From Pelomonas dachongensis (lineage in GTDB: Bacteria; Pseudomonadota; Gammaproteobacteria; Burkholderiales; Burkholderiaceae_C), in assembly GCF_043555865.1 (NCBI RefSeq), contig NZ_JBIGHY010000001.1, positions 1 to 64,000 of the forward strand: a DNA stretch of 64,000 nucleotides, read 5' to 3'. Positions within the stretch are counted from its first letter, which is position 1; the number at the start of each line of letters is the position of its first letter. The notes under the pieces are model-generated. The model was not told the DNA's origin. It did not search any database and saw only the letters and a program-made list of their open reading frames with translations. This document shows positions 1 to 7,969 of the stretch, piece after piece. The position numbers and the translations under genes were made by a program.

Positions 1-127
1 GCCGAAATGGGCGGTCACGATGCCGAAACGGTCGGTCACGATGAGCCGAAATGGGGTGTCGGTCACGATGACCGAAATCACCGGTCACGATGCCGAAATC
101 GGCGGTCACGTTGGGCCGAAATACGCA
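1..127. mobile_element. Terminus of an IS21-family insertion sequence (body lies left of the window)
   Basis: Five near-identical units of about 21 bp, each of the form CCGAAAT-n-GGTCACGATG, start at 2, 23, 46, 72 and 93. A last partial unit at 116 ends in CA at 126-127. Read on the minus strand the element begins TGCGTATTTCGGCCCAACG, the TG...CA boundary and multiple end repeats known for IS21-type elements. Sequence right of 127 abruptly becomes transposase coding sequence of another IS, so 127 is the likely junction. istA and istB are not in the window. Confidence 0.7.
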
Positions 128-540
128 CGCAACAGCACGCCCAGGATCGTGCGCTGGCGGCGCACCACCTGGCGCAGCCGCTTGAACTGCTTGGCATGGG
201 CGTAGCCGCCGGCGCGCCGCCGCAAGCTCTGGCCCTCGCGCTCGTGCGTCATCTTGAGCTTCAGGCCCACCCGCTTGGCCAGGCGGGCGATCTTGGCCCG
301 CGCGACTTCCAGCAACCGGCTGTCGGTCGGATGGGCAATGGCCTTCTCCTGGACCGTGGTGTCGACCGTCAGCCGTGGCTACGCCACTGCGCACCGGCAG
401 CGCCGCATCCACCTCAGACATCATCGGCGCAAGCGTCTTCAGGAAATGACCGATCAGGGCCAGACCGGCAGTCGGGGTGGGTCGTAGTGGAGTTGCTTGA
501 CTTGGATCGGGCGCATGGCCGGGTTGTTCCAAAGCCATGA
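128..540 (-). pseudogene. Remnant of an IS5-like transposase
   Basis: The minus strand from about 350 down to 128 reads VDTTVQEKAIAHPTDSRLLE followed by a long basic stretch with AGGYAHAKQFKRL and RQRTILGVLLR, the typical C-terminal half of IS5-type DDE transposases. A stop codon (TAG) lies just upstream of this stretch. The N-terminal half is represented only by scattered fragments in other frames up to about 540. The 3' end is cut by the IS21-type terminus at 127, so the gene is both frame-broken and truncated and cannot make an active transposase. Confidence 0.65.
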
Positions 541-607
541 AGCTCACTGCCACTGGGCGTCACCCGCAGGGTGAAGGGCTACAGAGGGGCGGTCACGGAT
601 TCAGGAC

Positions 608-964
608 CTAGCCGGCTTCCAGAAGCATCTCAATGAGTTGTGAACGTCTCTCGTCAGGCAATGCGTGCCACAGAAGCAGCAGTTCTGCAGTTTGGTCGTC
701 CGGCGAATAGAAGAACTCGACTGGAACATCAAGAGCCCTGGCCAACTGCTGAGCAACGCTGAACCGGGGGCTATGCACACCTCGTTGGTACTGGCTCATC
801 CTGACGCTTGCGGCATCGTCAATTTCAGCAGCTACGGCGACCTGTTCCAGAGTCAAACCGGCACGAGCTTTGGCTTGGACGAACCGACGAGCAAATACCG
901 GAAGTCCGCCTGCATTGGCTGGCTCGGGGCTCTTCGTGTCGGACTTAGGCTGCGCTGCTTTCAC
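608..964 (-). CDS. XRE-family HTH transcriptional regulator
   Basis: A 118-residue protein with a Cro/C1-type helix-turn-helix at about residues 24-85 (QAKARAGLTLEQVAVAAEID, then SQYQRGVHSPRFSVAQQLAR and DVPVEFFY). The leucine-rich C-terminal tail may serve dimerisation. The start is a GTG at 962-964 with no clear ribosome binding site, because a 17-bp palindrome directly abuts the codon. The mRNA may be leaderless, or the true start may lie a little inside. The gene is divergent from the cassette at 1069-3202 and probably represses itself and that cassette through the two palindromes. Confidence 0.8.
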   Translation of the reverse strand: MKAAQPKSDTKSPEPANAGGLPVFARRFVQAKARAGLTLEQVAVAAEIDDAASVRMSQYQRGVHSPRFSVAQQLARALDVPVEFFYSPDDQTAELLLLWHALPDERRSQLIEMLLEAG

Positions 965-1015
965 CTAAGCAACTCTTAGGCATTGGCACTTCCCTGTCCC
1001 TAAGTTATACTTAGG
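964..1015. promoter_or_regulatory. Pair of 17-bp palindromic operators in a divergent promoter region
   Basis: Two copies of CCTAAG-N5-CTTAGG occur at 964-980 (CCTAAGCAACTCTTAGG) and 999-1015 (CCTAAGTTATACTTAGG), with centres 35 bp apart. Both are exact in the six-base arms. The first touches the start codon of the XRE regulator and the second lies 54 bp before the next gene. The spacing and symmetry fit binding by the adjacent XRE protein (inference). A further imperfect inverted repeat, GATCA...TGATC, follows at 1020-1045 and could form a hairpin in the leader of the rightward transcript. Confidence 0.7.
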
Positions 1016-1068
1016 TAAAGATCAGCCCTCACCCTGAGGTTGATCTGGTTCACCGCTGGGAGTGACCT

Positions 1069-1662
1069 ATGTCCTACCGCTTCTGGGAATCCACCCGCTG
1101 GCTCAACAGCGCCCTCTGCTGCCGCTACACCGTTGTGCAGTTCGGCATGCTCCAGCTTCCGATGCGGATTGACGGGGTGCGGTTCACTGCCGACTGGCAC
1201 TGGGCGCTTGGCCTTTTTACCGACGGGCAGTTCCAGGTGTTCGGCGCCTGGCGCGATGAGGGCCCCGAGACGGCCCAGCGCATTGCCGAAGATCTCCACA
1301 ATCGCGGGTTGGAGCGGGTGGGTGCGTTGGCGGCTGACGAGAGTCTTGTCGCCGCCATGAAGGCCCAGCGCCCGAAGTTCTGTGAACGCTCCGTGGCTGA
1401 GCTTGTCGAGTCCGGCGCTGCCAGCTATCGCATGCGGCAGGCCATCCGTTGGACCGACACCGCCGCGCAGCACCTGCAGGGACGCATGTCGCGTGCGGCG
1501 AAAAAGTACGGTCCGTTCGCCGATCACGTCGCGGCAGCCGACTTCCTCGCGCAGACATTTCAGCGCGCAGACCGGGATCTGCTGGCCGACTACTGGAAGC
1601 GCGCAAAACCGGCGCCGTATGGCGTCAGCGCTGCGCCCCGCGTCCTGGTCCGAACGGCCTGA
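1069..1662 (+). CDS. Unknown protein, faint resemblance to Mutator/IS256-type transposases
   Basis: A 197-residue soluble protein starting at ATG after GGGAG (spacing about 6). The middle region (TADWHWALGLFTDGQF, then GAWRDEGPETAQRIAEDLHN) recalls the core layout of Mutator transposases, and the end holds a conserved-looking FLAQTFQRADRDLLADYW block. I do not recognise a full family and see no complete DDE triad, so that resemblance may be misleading. Only 5 bases separate its stop from the ECF sigma factor start, so the three rightward genes probably form one transcript under the XRE regulator. A regulatory role is possible but unproven. Confidence 0.6.
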   Translation: MSYRFWESTRWLNSALCCRYTVVQFGMLQLPMRIDGVRFTADWHWALGLFTDGQFQVFGAWRDEGPETAQRIAEDLHNRGLERVGALAADESLVAAMKAQRPKFCERSVAELVESGAASYRMRQAIRWTDTAAQHLQGRMSRAAKKYGPFADHVAAADFLAQTFQRADRDLLADYWKRAKPAPYGVSAAPRVLVRTA

Positions 1663-1667
1663 CTGCC

Positions 1668-2159
1668 ATGTCGGCGTGGCTCGTGCACTGGCCGGAGGTT
1701 CTTGAACGGGTGCGTGGCGCCTTGCGACGCCGTGGGCAGACCGAGCACGAGGCCGAGGATCTTGTTCAGGAGGCGTGGCTGCGGCTGGTTCGCTACGAAG
1801 ACGAGCGGCAACCCGTCGAACAGCCTGAGGCCTTCCTGATGCGCACGGCACTGAACTTGTCCATTGATGCGCATCGCACAGCCGTGGGACGGGGCGAGCA
1901 CGTCCTGCTGGAGGATGTGGTGATTCTGGACACCGCCCCCTCCACGGAGGCCGTGGTGCTCGCCAGAGAGCGCATGGCTCGACTTGCGCTGGGTGTGAGC
2001 CGGCTGACTGAGCGGACGCGAGAAATCCTCGTGGCGAATCGAATCGATGGGCTGCCCCCCGCTGAAATCGCGAAGCGCTTCGACATCAGCGTCGCGACCG
2101 TGCATCAACACCTTGCCAAGGCGACACTGCGGCTGAACGAGTGGATGGAAGGCTGGTAG
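1668..2159 (+). CDS. ECF sigma factor, FecI type
   Basis: A 163-residue protein with a sigma-70 region 2 at about 8-70 (AEDLVQEAWLRLVRY, then EAFLMRTALNLSIDAHR) and a region 4 helix-turn-helix at about 105-160 (LTERTREILVANRIDGLPPA, then EIAKRFDISVATVHQHLAKA). It would direct RNA polymerase to a small set of promoters. It overlaps or abuts the FecR-like anti-sigma downstream, the usual FecIR pairing. No TonB-dependent receptor follows, so the input signal is not evident. An upstream in-frame extension from 1449 overlaps the previous gene and is not needed. Confidence 0.88.
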   Translation: MSAWLVHWPEVLERVRGALRRRGQTEHEAEDLVQEAWLRLVRYEDERQPVEQPEAFLMRTALNLSIDAHRTAVGRGEHVLLEDVVILDTAPSTEAVVLARERMARLALGVSRLTERTREILVANRIDGLPPAEIAKRFDISVATVHQHLAKATLRLNEWMEGW

Positions 2160-2161
2160 CC

Positions 2162-3202
2162 GTGCAACCGTGGGACGCCTCCGGGACGCAGGGGGCAAGC
2201 GACACGCCGCGCGTGACGCGCGAGATCTTGGCCGAGGCTGCCGTGTGGGTGACGCGGCTGCACGGTCCTGACCGGTCACGGGCGATGGAGCGCGAGTGCC
2301 TGGCGTGGCAGGCCCAGTCGACGGCGCATCGCCTGGCCTTCGAGCGCTGCACGGACACGTGGCAGGAGGTGGGTGGCCTGTCGCGGGCGCAGATTCAGGC
2401 AGCCGTCGAAGTGCGGCGTCGCGTGGCTCCCTTGCGCGGCCGCGCAGGACGCGTGGCCGTTGGCCTTGCGATGCTGTGCCTGGCGGCGGTGTCTGTCGTG
2501 CTCCTCTGGCCGGGTCACACGTACGGCACCGGGGTCGGCGAGCAGCGGATGATCATCCTGGCCGATGGCAGCCGCATGACGCTGAACACGTCGACTGAGG
2601 CTCGCGTCAGGTTGACAGACTCCCAACGGACCGTGACCGTCGAACACGGAGAGGCGCTTTTCGAGGTGGCGAAGGACGCGGGCCGGCCATTCGTCGTGAA
2701 GTTGGCGGACGCCCAGGTGGTCGCCACCGGAACAGCATTCCTCGTTCAATCCTCGCCGCCATCGCAGGCGGCGGAAGGTTTTGGTGTGACGCTGATCGAA
2801 GGTCAGGTGATCGTGCAGCGCTCGGCAGGATCAGCGCAGGGCGAGCCCCGTGCGCCCGTCGTCATGGCGCCGGGCGAGCGCTTGCGTGTGGCGCTGTCGC
2901 CTGGCGCTGCGCGCCAAACAGCGTCGCAGATGCGCGTGGATCGTCCCAAGCTGGATCGGCTCCTCGCCTGGCAGCGGGGCTTCGCCATATTCGATGAGAC
3001 CACACTGGCAGAGGCCGTCGCCGAGATGAACCGCTACAGCACGGTGTCGATCACGCTTCGTGATCCGCAGACGTTCAAAGAGCTGCGCATCGGCGGCACT
3101 TTCCGAACCGGCGACAACGAGGCTTTTGCGCAGGCGCTGGCCAGACTGTTTGACCTGGTCGTCACGCCGCGCGACGGTGGGCTGGAATTGGCCCGCAAGT
3201 AG
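2162..3202 (+). CDS. FecR-family anti-sigma / transmembrane sensor
   Basis: About 346 residues. An N-terminal DUF4880-like cytoplasmic part (AAVWVTRLHG, CLAWQAQS) is followed by one membrane helix near residues 97-117. The periplasmic FecR domain comes next (GEQRMIILADGSRMTLNTST, GEALFEVAKDAGRPFVV) and a DUF4974-like end (RGFAIFDETTLAEAVAEMNR). GTG at 2162 is preferred because GGAAGG lies about 10 bases upstream and it follows the sigma-factor stop. A GTG at 2141, overlapping the sigma gene, is possible. It should hold the ECF factor inactive until signalled. No receptor gene is adjacent, which is unusual for an iron-siderophore system. Confidence 0.88.
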   Translation: MQPWDASGTQGASDTPRVTREILAEAAVWVTRLHGPDRSRAMERECLAWQAQSTAHRLAFERCTDTWQEVGGLSRAQIQAAVEVRRRVAPLRGRAGRVAVGLAMLCLAAVSVVLLWPGHTYGTGVGEQRMIILADGSRMTLNTSTEARVRLTDSQRTVTVEHGEALFEVAKDAGRPFVVKLADAQVVATGTAFLVQSSPPSQAAEGFGVTLIEGQVIVQRSAGSAQGEPRAPVVMAPGERLRVALSPGAARQTASQMRVDRPKLDRLLAWQRGFAIFDETTLAEAVAEMNRYSTVSITLRDPQTFKELRIGGTFRTGDNEAFAQALARLFDLVVTPRDGGLELARK

Positions 3203-3220
3203 GTCTCGACGTGCTGTCGC

Positions 3221-3508
3221 TCAGCCGGTCTCGATCGCTGCCGATCGGACAATCGAGGCTGTCCCGATGCCCGCTTCGCTGGTCAAGGTGGGCTGGGCCT
3301 CGCCGATCATCAGCGCCACTGGCTGACCCGCTGCCTGCTCGAGGCTGCGCATGGCATCCACCAAGGGAAGACCGTCGATCTGGCCGATGCGGCTGGTGTC
3401 GATGTCCAGCGCGCCTGCCACCTTGACGCTGTTCAGCCCGGTCCTTCTGGCCGTGCATGACACCAAACCTGGGTGTGCCTGCAGTGCCTGGGCGACGGCC
3501 TCGGCGAT
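3221..3508 (-). pseudogene. Possible gene remnant of unknown family
   Basis: The minus strand is open from just after a stop at about 3509 down to a stop at 3221, with good codon bias: IAEAVAQALQAHPG near its start, then VAGALDIDTSRIGQIDGLPL and VDAMRSLEQAAGQPVALMIG. It lacks an upstream start codon in a plausible place, so it looks like an internal piece of a larger protein. I do not recognise the family. It converges on the fecR-like gene. Bases 3509-3895 hold no gene that I can support. Confidence 0.3.
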
Positions 3509-3895
3509 CTAGGTGCCAGGGTCGCGGCGTGTCGACCAACAGGTCCACAGGAAGTACAGCAGCGGCTGGTGCAACAGCTGATGGACGCCCGTGGATCCAA
3601 GCGGAGAACTCATTCGCAAACAGTCAGAGCACTGGGGCGCGCAACCGCCGATTGCATGGGGCGGGCGTTGGGAAAAGGCGATCCTGTCTGGTGGATCGAT
3701 GGGGCGAGCGACCTGGACCGACGGCTGGTCAGGACCTCATGCCACTTGGTTTTCTGCGCGCCCATCGCCAGACTGAGCAGCGGTGACCAGATGTACCGGG
3801 CTCGGCGGTGTCCTACTGCGGCGTGGGCCATAGGCGCGGGAAATCGCGGTGCCGCGCCTACGCCGGTGAGTGTGCATGCGACCTAAGGTTGCGGC

Positions 3896-4579
3896 ATGCA
3901 GTACCAAGACAACCACGCCCATGCGCAGCGGCACGAGCGCCTCGCTGCCGAGTTCAACACCTACATCTCCGATCGTGCCTTCCCTTGCGTTGGCGCGAAG
4001 TCTGCGTCCAACCGGGGCCGCATGGACCTGATCGTCTGTGACGAGCTGGGCACCGAGGCAAGCGCGCAAAGACTGTGCTGCAGCCTGGCCCAGTTCTCTG
4101 CTCGGTATCCGGAGCCTGGCGAAGATCCGGTCTCCTTCGTTGCCATCTTCGAGGCATGCGTGGGTGAGGAGGACGAATTCCATCAGAAGTTGTGGCGTCA
4201 GCTGCAGTTGATTCACGATCTCGATGCCACCCGACATGCATGGGCGACGGGCGTCAGCGATGACCCGGCTTCAAACGACTTCTCGTTCAGCGTCGCGGGC
4301 CGGGCGTTCTTCGTCGTGGGATTGCACCCGAACTCATCACGCTTGGCGCGACGCGCGCCTCGCCCCACGCTGGTGTTCAATTTCCATGAGCAGTTCGAAG
4401 CGATGCGCGCGAGCGGCCGGTACGCCAAACTTCAGACGGCGATCCGTCAGCGTGACGTCGAGCTGCAGGGCAACATCAATCCGGTGCTGGCGCAATTCGG
4501 GCAGGCGTCCGAAGCACAGCAATACTCGGGCAAGCACGGGGGTGGCTGCCCGTTCCAGGTACGCAAGGCCGCAGCATGA
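3896..4579 (+). CDS. GntA/YqcI/YcgG-family heme-dependent N-hydroxylase
   Basis: A 227-residue protein with the hallmarks of the YqcI/YcgG family: FPCVGAK near residue 30, FHQKLWRQLQLIHDLDATRH, DFSFSVAGRAFFVVGLHPNS, PTLVFNFHEQFEAMR, INPVLAQFG, and a C-terminal GGCPF. The family includes the heme enzyme GntA, which N-hydroxylates a guanidino group in guanitoxin synthesis; the substrate here is unknown. The gene overlaps the DUF1989 gene by four bases (ATGA), so the two are translationally coupled. No other guanitoxin genes are present, so a role in modifying or degrading a guanidino or amino compound is inferred only. Confidence 0.85.
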   Translation: MQYQDNHAHAQRHERLAAEFNTYISDRAFPCVGAKSASNRGRMDLIVCDELGTEASAQRLCCSLAQFSARYPEPGEDPVSFVAIFEACVGEEDEFHQKLWRQLQLIHDLDATRHAWATGVSDDPASNDFSFSVAGRAFFVVGLHPNSSRLARRAPRPTLVFNFHEQFEAMRASGRYAKLQTAIRQRDVELQGNINPVLAQFGQASEAQQYSGKHGGGCPFQVRKAAA

Positions 4580-5190
4580 CCGAATCTTGCAAGTGCAGAA
4601 TCCCGCCCCAGTCCGGTCAAGGCTTTCGCATGAAGCGCGGCGATGTGCTGCGTGTCACCGATCCGCAGGGGGAGCAGGTTTCAGATCTTTTTGCCTTCGA
4701 GGAAGGGAACCCTGCTTGTGCGCTGTCCTCGGGCCGCAGCATTGACTACGCCAGCAAGATCTATCTGAGCACGGGCGACGTGCTGTGGTCGAACGACAGC
4801 CGGCCCATGTTCACGGTGTTGCGCGACGACGTGAAGAGACACGACTTCCTGCTCACCCCGTGCAGTCAGGAAATGTTCGAGATCCTGTACCGACACAAAG
4901 GACACCATCCCAGCTGCTTCGAGAACCTCGCGAACGCCTTTGCGCTCTTCGGCATCGAGCCTGCGCGGATAGGGACGTCGTTCAACATCTTCATGCGCGT
5001 GGATGTCGACCCGCAAGGTCGCGTCGCGGTTCTGCCGCCGCTCTCGAAGGCGGGTGACTGCATCGAACTGCGCGCGGAAATGGATCTCGTGTGTGCGCTG
5101 ACGGCCTGCTCTGCCGAGGGCTCGAACAACGGTTCCTTCAAGCCGATAGATTTTGAAGTTCTCAGCTCATCGTCCCAGGTCGATGTCTGA
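4576..5190 (+). CDS. DUF1989 (urea carboxylase-associated) family protein
   Basis: A 204-residue soluble protein matching the DUF1989/urea-carboxylase-associated family: MKRGDVLRVTDPQGEQVSDL near the start, SIDYASKIYLSTGDVLWSND, CSQEMFEILY followed by HKGHHPSCFENL, FNIFMRVDVDPQG, and ELRAEMDLVCALTACSAEGS. Relatives sit beside urea or guanidine carboxylases and beside YcgG-type N-hydroxylases; their chemistry is unsettled. Start at ATG 4576 inside the end of the hydroxylase gene (ATGA overlap). The pair is followed without a gap by a small membrane protein gene. Together they suggest one pathway step acting on a nitrogen-rich small molecule. Confidence 0.87.
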   Translation: MTESCKCRIPPQSGQGFRMKRGDVLRVTDPQGEQVSDLFAFEEGNPACALSSGRSIDYASKIYLSTGDVLWSNDSRPMFTVLRDDVKRHDFLLTPCSQEMFEILYRHKGHHPSCFENLANAFALFGIEPARIGTSFNIFMRVDVDPQGRVAVLPPLSKAGDCIELRAEMDLVCALTACSAEGSNNGSFKPIDFEVLSSSSQVDV

Positions 5191-5434
5191 CCATGCATCG
5201 GCTCTGCCGACATCGCGTCCGCCGATCCAAGCAATCATCAGCGGCCTTGGCGGCGCCGTACTTGTCTGGATCGCCGCATCGTCGGCGTGGAGTGGTCTAC
5301 CCGCATCGGACGCAGAGGTAGCTGCGGGCCGCTCCAACGCTTGTATCGCCGCGAAGCTGAGTGACCCGCAGGCTCGGCAGCGCGGGCCCTCGAAAGGGGA
5401 GCTGGAGACCATCAAGCGCCAATGCTCGCGCTGA
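5183..5434 (+). CDS. Small single-span membrane or secreted protein
   Basis: An 83-residue frame starting at an ATG that overlaps the stop of the DUF1989 gene (ATGTCTGA). Residues about 16-40 (AIISGLGGAVLVWIAASSAW) form one hydrophobic helix. The rest is hydrophilic with two cysteines (NACIAAKL and KRQCSR). No family recognised. Translational coupling supports expression with the two genes before it. Without homology the assignment rests on position and composition. Confidence 0.5.
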   Translation: MSDHASALPTSRPPIQAIISGLGGAVLVWIAASSAWSGLPASDAEVAAGRSNACIAAKLSDPQARQRGPSKGELETIKRQCSR

Positions 5435-5493
5435 CCTGCGACGTGCTGCCGTTCTGTCAGAACCAGGCAACCTCGCCGCGCTCAGCGCCGACA

Positions 5494-6030
5494 TCAAAAC
5501 TGCAACGTACCCTCGATCGAGTCGTCGAGCGTCTTGCCGATCGCTGCGCCGATCGCCATCTTGGCGCCAGCCACGAGGTCGCCATGCTTGTTGTCCCAGT
5601 AGTAGCCGGATACCAGCTTGACAGCGATCGTGGTGATCCGTGGATCATCCTTGCCCTGCGTGAACCACGTCTTCATCAACGGACTCCAGAGCTCCTCAAT
5701 CTTTGCTGAATCCCGTCCGATGGTGGCCTGGCCTTGCAAGCTCGCGAAGCCGGAATGTTCAGAGCCTTGAAAGAACAGCCAGACGAGGGGGTTTCGCTGA
5801 ATCTCGGCATTCTTGTGGCTGTCCGCCGCGCTCATGAACCACATCACGCCAGCGTCGTCGACTTCAAGCGCACCCATGGGACGGTTGGCGTGCGAACCAC
5901 CGGTGCTGACGCCCGTGCAGAAAAAGCAGGTCTGATTCTTCTTGATGGTCTGGCGGACACGTTCCAAAGCATCAGCGCCCGTCAAGTCGGCACGGTTGTT
6001 CTCGGGCTGTTCGCGGTTGATCGAGTCCAT
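5494..6030 (-). CDS. Pyridoxamine 5'-phosphate oxidase-like general stress protein
   Basis: A 178-residue flavin-binding split-barrel protein of the general stress protein 26 type: HANRPMGALEVDDAGVMWFM, AEIQRNPLVWLFFQG, SGFASLQGQATIGRD, LVSGYYWDN. Such proteins bind FMN or FAD and are usually induced by stress. The ATG at 6030 is chosen because AGGAAAT lies about 7 bases upstream; a longer frame to 6069 lacks one. The C-terminal tail (AIGAAIGKTLDDSIEGTLQF) is longer than the minimal domain. It forms a leftward group with the two genes at 6479-7383. Confidence 0.87.
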   Translation of the reverse strand: MDSINREQPENNRADLTGADALERVRQTIKKNQTCFFCTGVSTGGSHANRPMGALEVDDAGVMWFMSAADSHKNAEIQRNPLVWLFFQGSEHSGFASLQGQATIGRDSAKIEELWSPLMKTWFTQGKDDPRITTIAVKLVSGYYWDNKHGDLVAGAKMAIGAAIGKTLDDSIEGTLQF

Positions 6031-6478
6031 TCTGATTTCCTGGTAGAGGTCGGTCTGGTGCATGGGCAATAAGCGTTCGAGACCGGCAGCGACAACATTG
6101 CGACGCCCACGGCGCCGGCTTCAGCAGCAGGCCGCCACAGCGTGCACGCCCAGGCCGACCTGCGGCGCGCAAGGACAACGGCGCGCGCACTTTGAGATCG
6201 ATGCCATGCGACCCGGCCTGGCGCCGCGCGGCGTGGCACCCCGGTGTTAGAAGGTCGCCAGGGTCTCGTCGATGAAAGCGCGGCCCTGGCGCTGCCCGAT
6301 GTCCAAAAGTTGCTGCCTACCGTCAACCGCATCAGGGTCATGGCCGACCGCGCGTGGGTGGCCCAACAAGGGCTGGCTGAAATCCGGCGCACGTCGCTTG
6401 GGCGTCGTGAGATAGGTCGCGTCGAACAGTGAAGCGGCAGCTGCCAGAGCAACTGCCGCTTGTTCAGGCCGCAACGAC
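6031..6478. other. Intergenic stretch without a supported gene
   Basis: About 450 bases between two leftward stress genes. A 75-codon minus frame at 6247-6474 exists, but it has no ribosome binding site, no recognisable domain and ordinary GC-rich shadow composition, so I do not call it. The stretch may hold the promoter of the PNPOx-like gene. Confidence 0.5.
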
Positions 6479-7009
6479 TCAGCGGTAGACGTGCTGTCCG
6501 TTGTTGCTCGTCCAGTGCCGTTCGAAGTGATCCGCGTCTTCGTCGGACTTGGTGCGAACGCCCATCAGGATGCCGCCGTTCTTCAGGCCTGCCTCGTAGT
6601 GCTTCACACGCTCTTCAGGGATGCTCCAGCCGATCAGCGCGCCAACCAGGCCGCCGCTGGCAGCACCGGCGCCTGCGCCGGCGAGAGCCGCGGCCAGCGG
6701 GCCAGCGATCACCAGACCCAGGCCGGGAATGGCAACGCTGGTGCCAACGGCTGCAACAGCCGCAGCGACAGCGCCGATCGTGCCGCCGATCGCTCCGCCT
6801 ATGCCTGCGCCTTCCGCTGCCTTGGTGCCCAGTTCCGTTTCGGCACCGACGTCGGTGAAGTGACGGGTTCGGGTGTCGTCGGACATCACGACGTCCACGT
6901 CGCTGCTGCTGTAGCCGCGATCGCTGGCGGATTTGTACGCGGCTTCGGCGCTGGCGCGGTCGGGAAACAGTCCGGTCACAAGGCGTCGGTCATCGGTGGG
7001 GTTCATCAT
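6479..7009 (-). CDS. Glycine-zipper stress protein with N-terminal DUF1269/GSP17M-like domain
   Basis: A 176-residue protein. Residues 1-45 (RRLVTGLFPDRASAEAAYKS, then YSSSDVDVVMSDDTR) match the small alpha/beta domain of general stress proteins. A long Gly/Ala-rich stretch (GAGIGGAIGGTIGAVAAAVA, then ALAGAGAGAASGGLVGALIG) forms glycine-zipper membrane segments. The C-terminus (YEAGLKNGGILMGVRTKSDE) repeats the alpha/beta pattern. ATG at 7009 follows CAGGAG with good spacing; an ATG at 7045 is weaker. Probably a stress-induced inner-membrane protein. Confidence 0.82.
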   Translation of the reverse strand: MMNPTDDRRLVTGLFPDRASAEAAYKSASDRGYSSSDVDVVMSDDTRTRHFTDVGAETELGTKAAEGAGIGGAIGGTIGAVAAAVAAVGTSVAIPGLGLVIAGPLAAALAGAGAGAASGGLVGALIGWSIPEERVKHYEAGLKNGGILMGVRTKSDEDADHFERHWTSNNGQHVYR

Positions 7010-7041
7010 TGGCTCCTGTTGTGGGTGTTCGACCGAATCGG

Positions 7042-7383
7042 TCAATTGCGGTCCGCCTTCGGCGCGAGCGCAACTTCGCGGCCAGAGGCACGCGTGCTAT
7101 CGCTGGCAACTGGCGTGCCTTGCGACGTGGTCATGCCGTCAACCTTGGCATCGACCTTGTCGCTGGCCTGGCGGGCGCGGTCCGCGACGGTCGGACCCGT
7201 GCGCACGACGGTGGCGGTATCAGACCTCTTGATGGCCTTGTCGTTCGCGACCTTGGCGGTTTCCGGGGAGGTGGCGATCGCGTCCGGACGCGATGCGGAC
7301 GGAGCCACTACCTCCTGAGCGAAGGCGGTAGAACAGGTGGCAGCGAAGGCGAGGCCTGCGGCAATTCGCGAAATGGCGTTCAT
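7042..7383 (-). CDS. Small secreted (periplasmic) hydrophilic protein
   Basis: A 113-residue protein with a clear signal peptide (MNAISRIAAGLAFAATCSTA, cleavage near AFA-Q). The mature part is rich in Ser, Thr, Ala, Lys and Asp (ETAKVANDKAIKRSDTATVV, ARQASDKVDAKVDG) and probably disordered or helical. Start chosen at ATG 7383 with AGGAG upstream. It lies directly before the glycine-zipper gene on the same strand, so the two are likely co-transcribed. Function unknown. Confidence 0.72.
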   Translation of the reverse strand: MNAISRIAAGLAFAATCSTAFAQEVVAPSASRPDAIATSPETAKVANDKAIKRSDTATVVRTGPTVADRARQASDKVDAKVDGMTTSQGTPVASDSTRASGREVALAPKADRN

Positions 7384-7969
7384 CAGTGGACTCCTGGCTA
7401 GGTTGAGGGCGTGGTGCCCGCATTGATGGGGGTGGTCAGCGTCCGCCTTGAAAGCTGACATAACGGATCTTTGCAGCGCAGGGCAGGGACGAGCGTGGGG
7501 GCGCAAGAGATGTCGGTGTAGGAGATGGCAGCCTCATCCCACCCCAATTCGAGGGGCGTGTATCGGCGATCTGGTCGGCATCGGAGGTTCCTGCCCGCAT
7601 CGGGAAGTGCTCCGCACTGAACGTCAGCACCGGCTTTGCCGTTTCCATGTGAGCTGTACCGGCAGATTCGCAGGGCCGTTATGAACCCGGTCTGCAGATG
7701 CACGCGCTGCACAGGGTGGGCACCTCGGCAGCTCCCAACTCGGCGGCAAGCGTTACCTGTCGCGCCTGACCCGGCTTGAGCCGCCTGTAGGAGCTGCACG
7801 GCTGGTAGCCAGAAGATCGTGCGGCAAAGGCAACAGCAGCGACAACACGGCCCGCCCCTGCACAACAACGGCTTCAAGACACGCGCGCACGGCGTTGTAG
7901 AGCGAACCCCGATCAATCGGAGCGGGCATATGCCTTGCCGTGGCTTGCGAGCACTGAACGGAATTCCGA
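7384..7969. other. Divergent intergenic region, no gene supported
   Basis: About 590 bases between a leftward stress gene and the rightward paoABC operon. Open minus frames run through it but lack start signals, domains and credible composition. It presumably carries promoters for both directions. I could not identify a convincing operator or RNA structure. Confidence 0.5.

Noticed and set aside
1..127. Regular short repeats resembling a CRISPR array
   Set aside because: Units follow each other without unique spacers and end in the TG/CA boundary of an IS21-type element.
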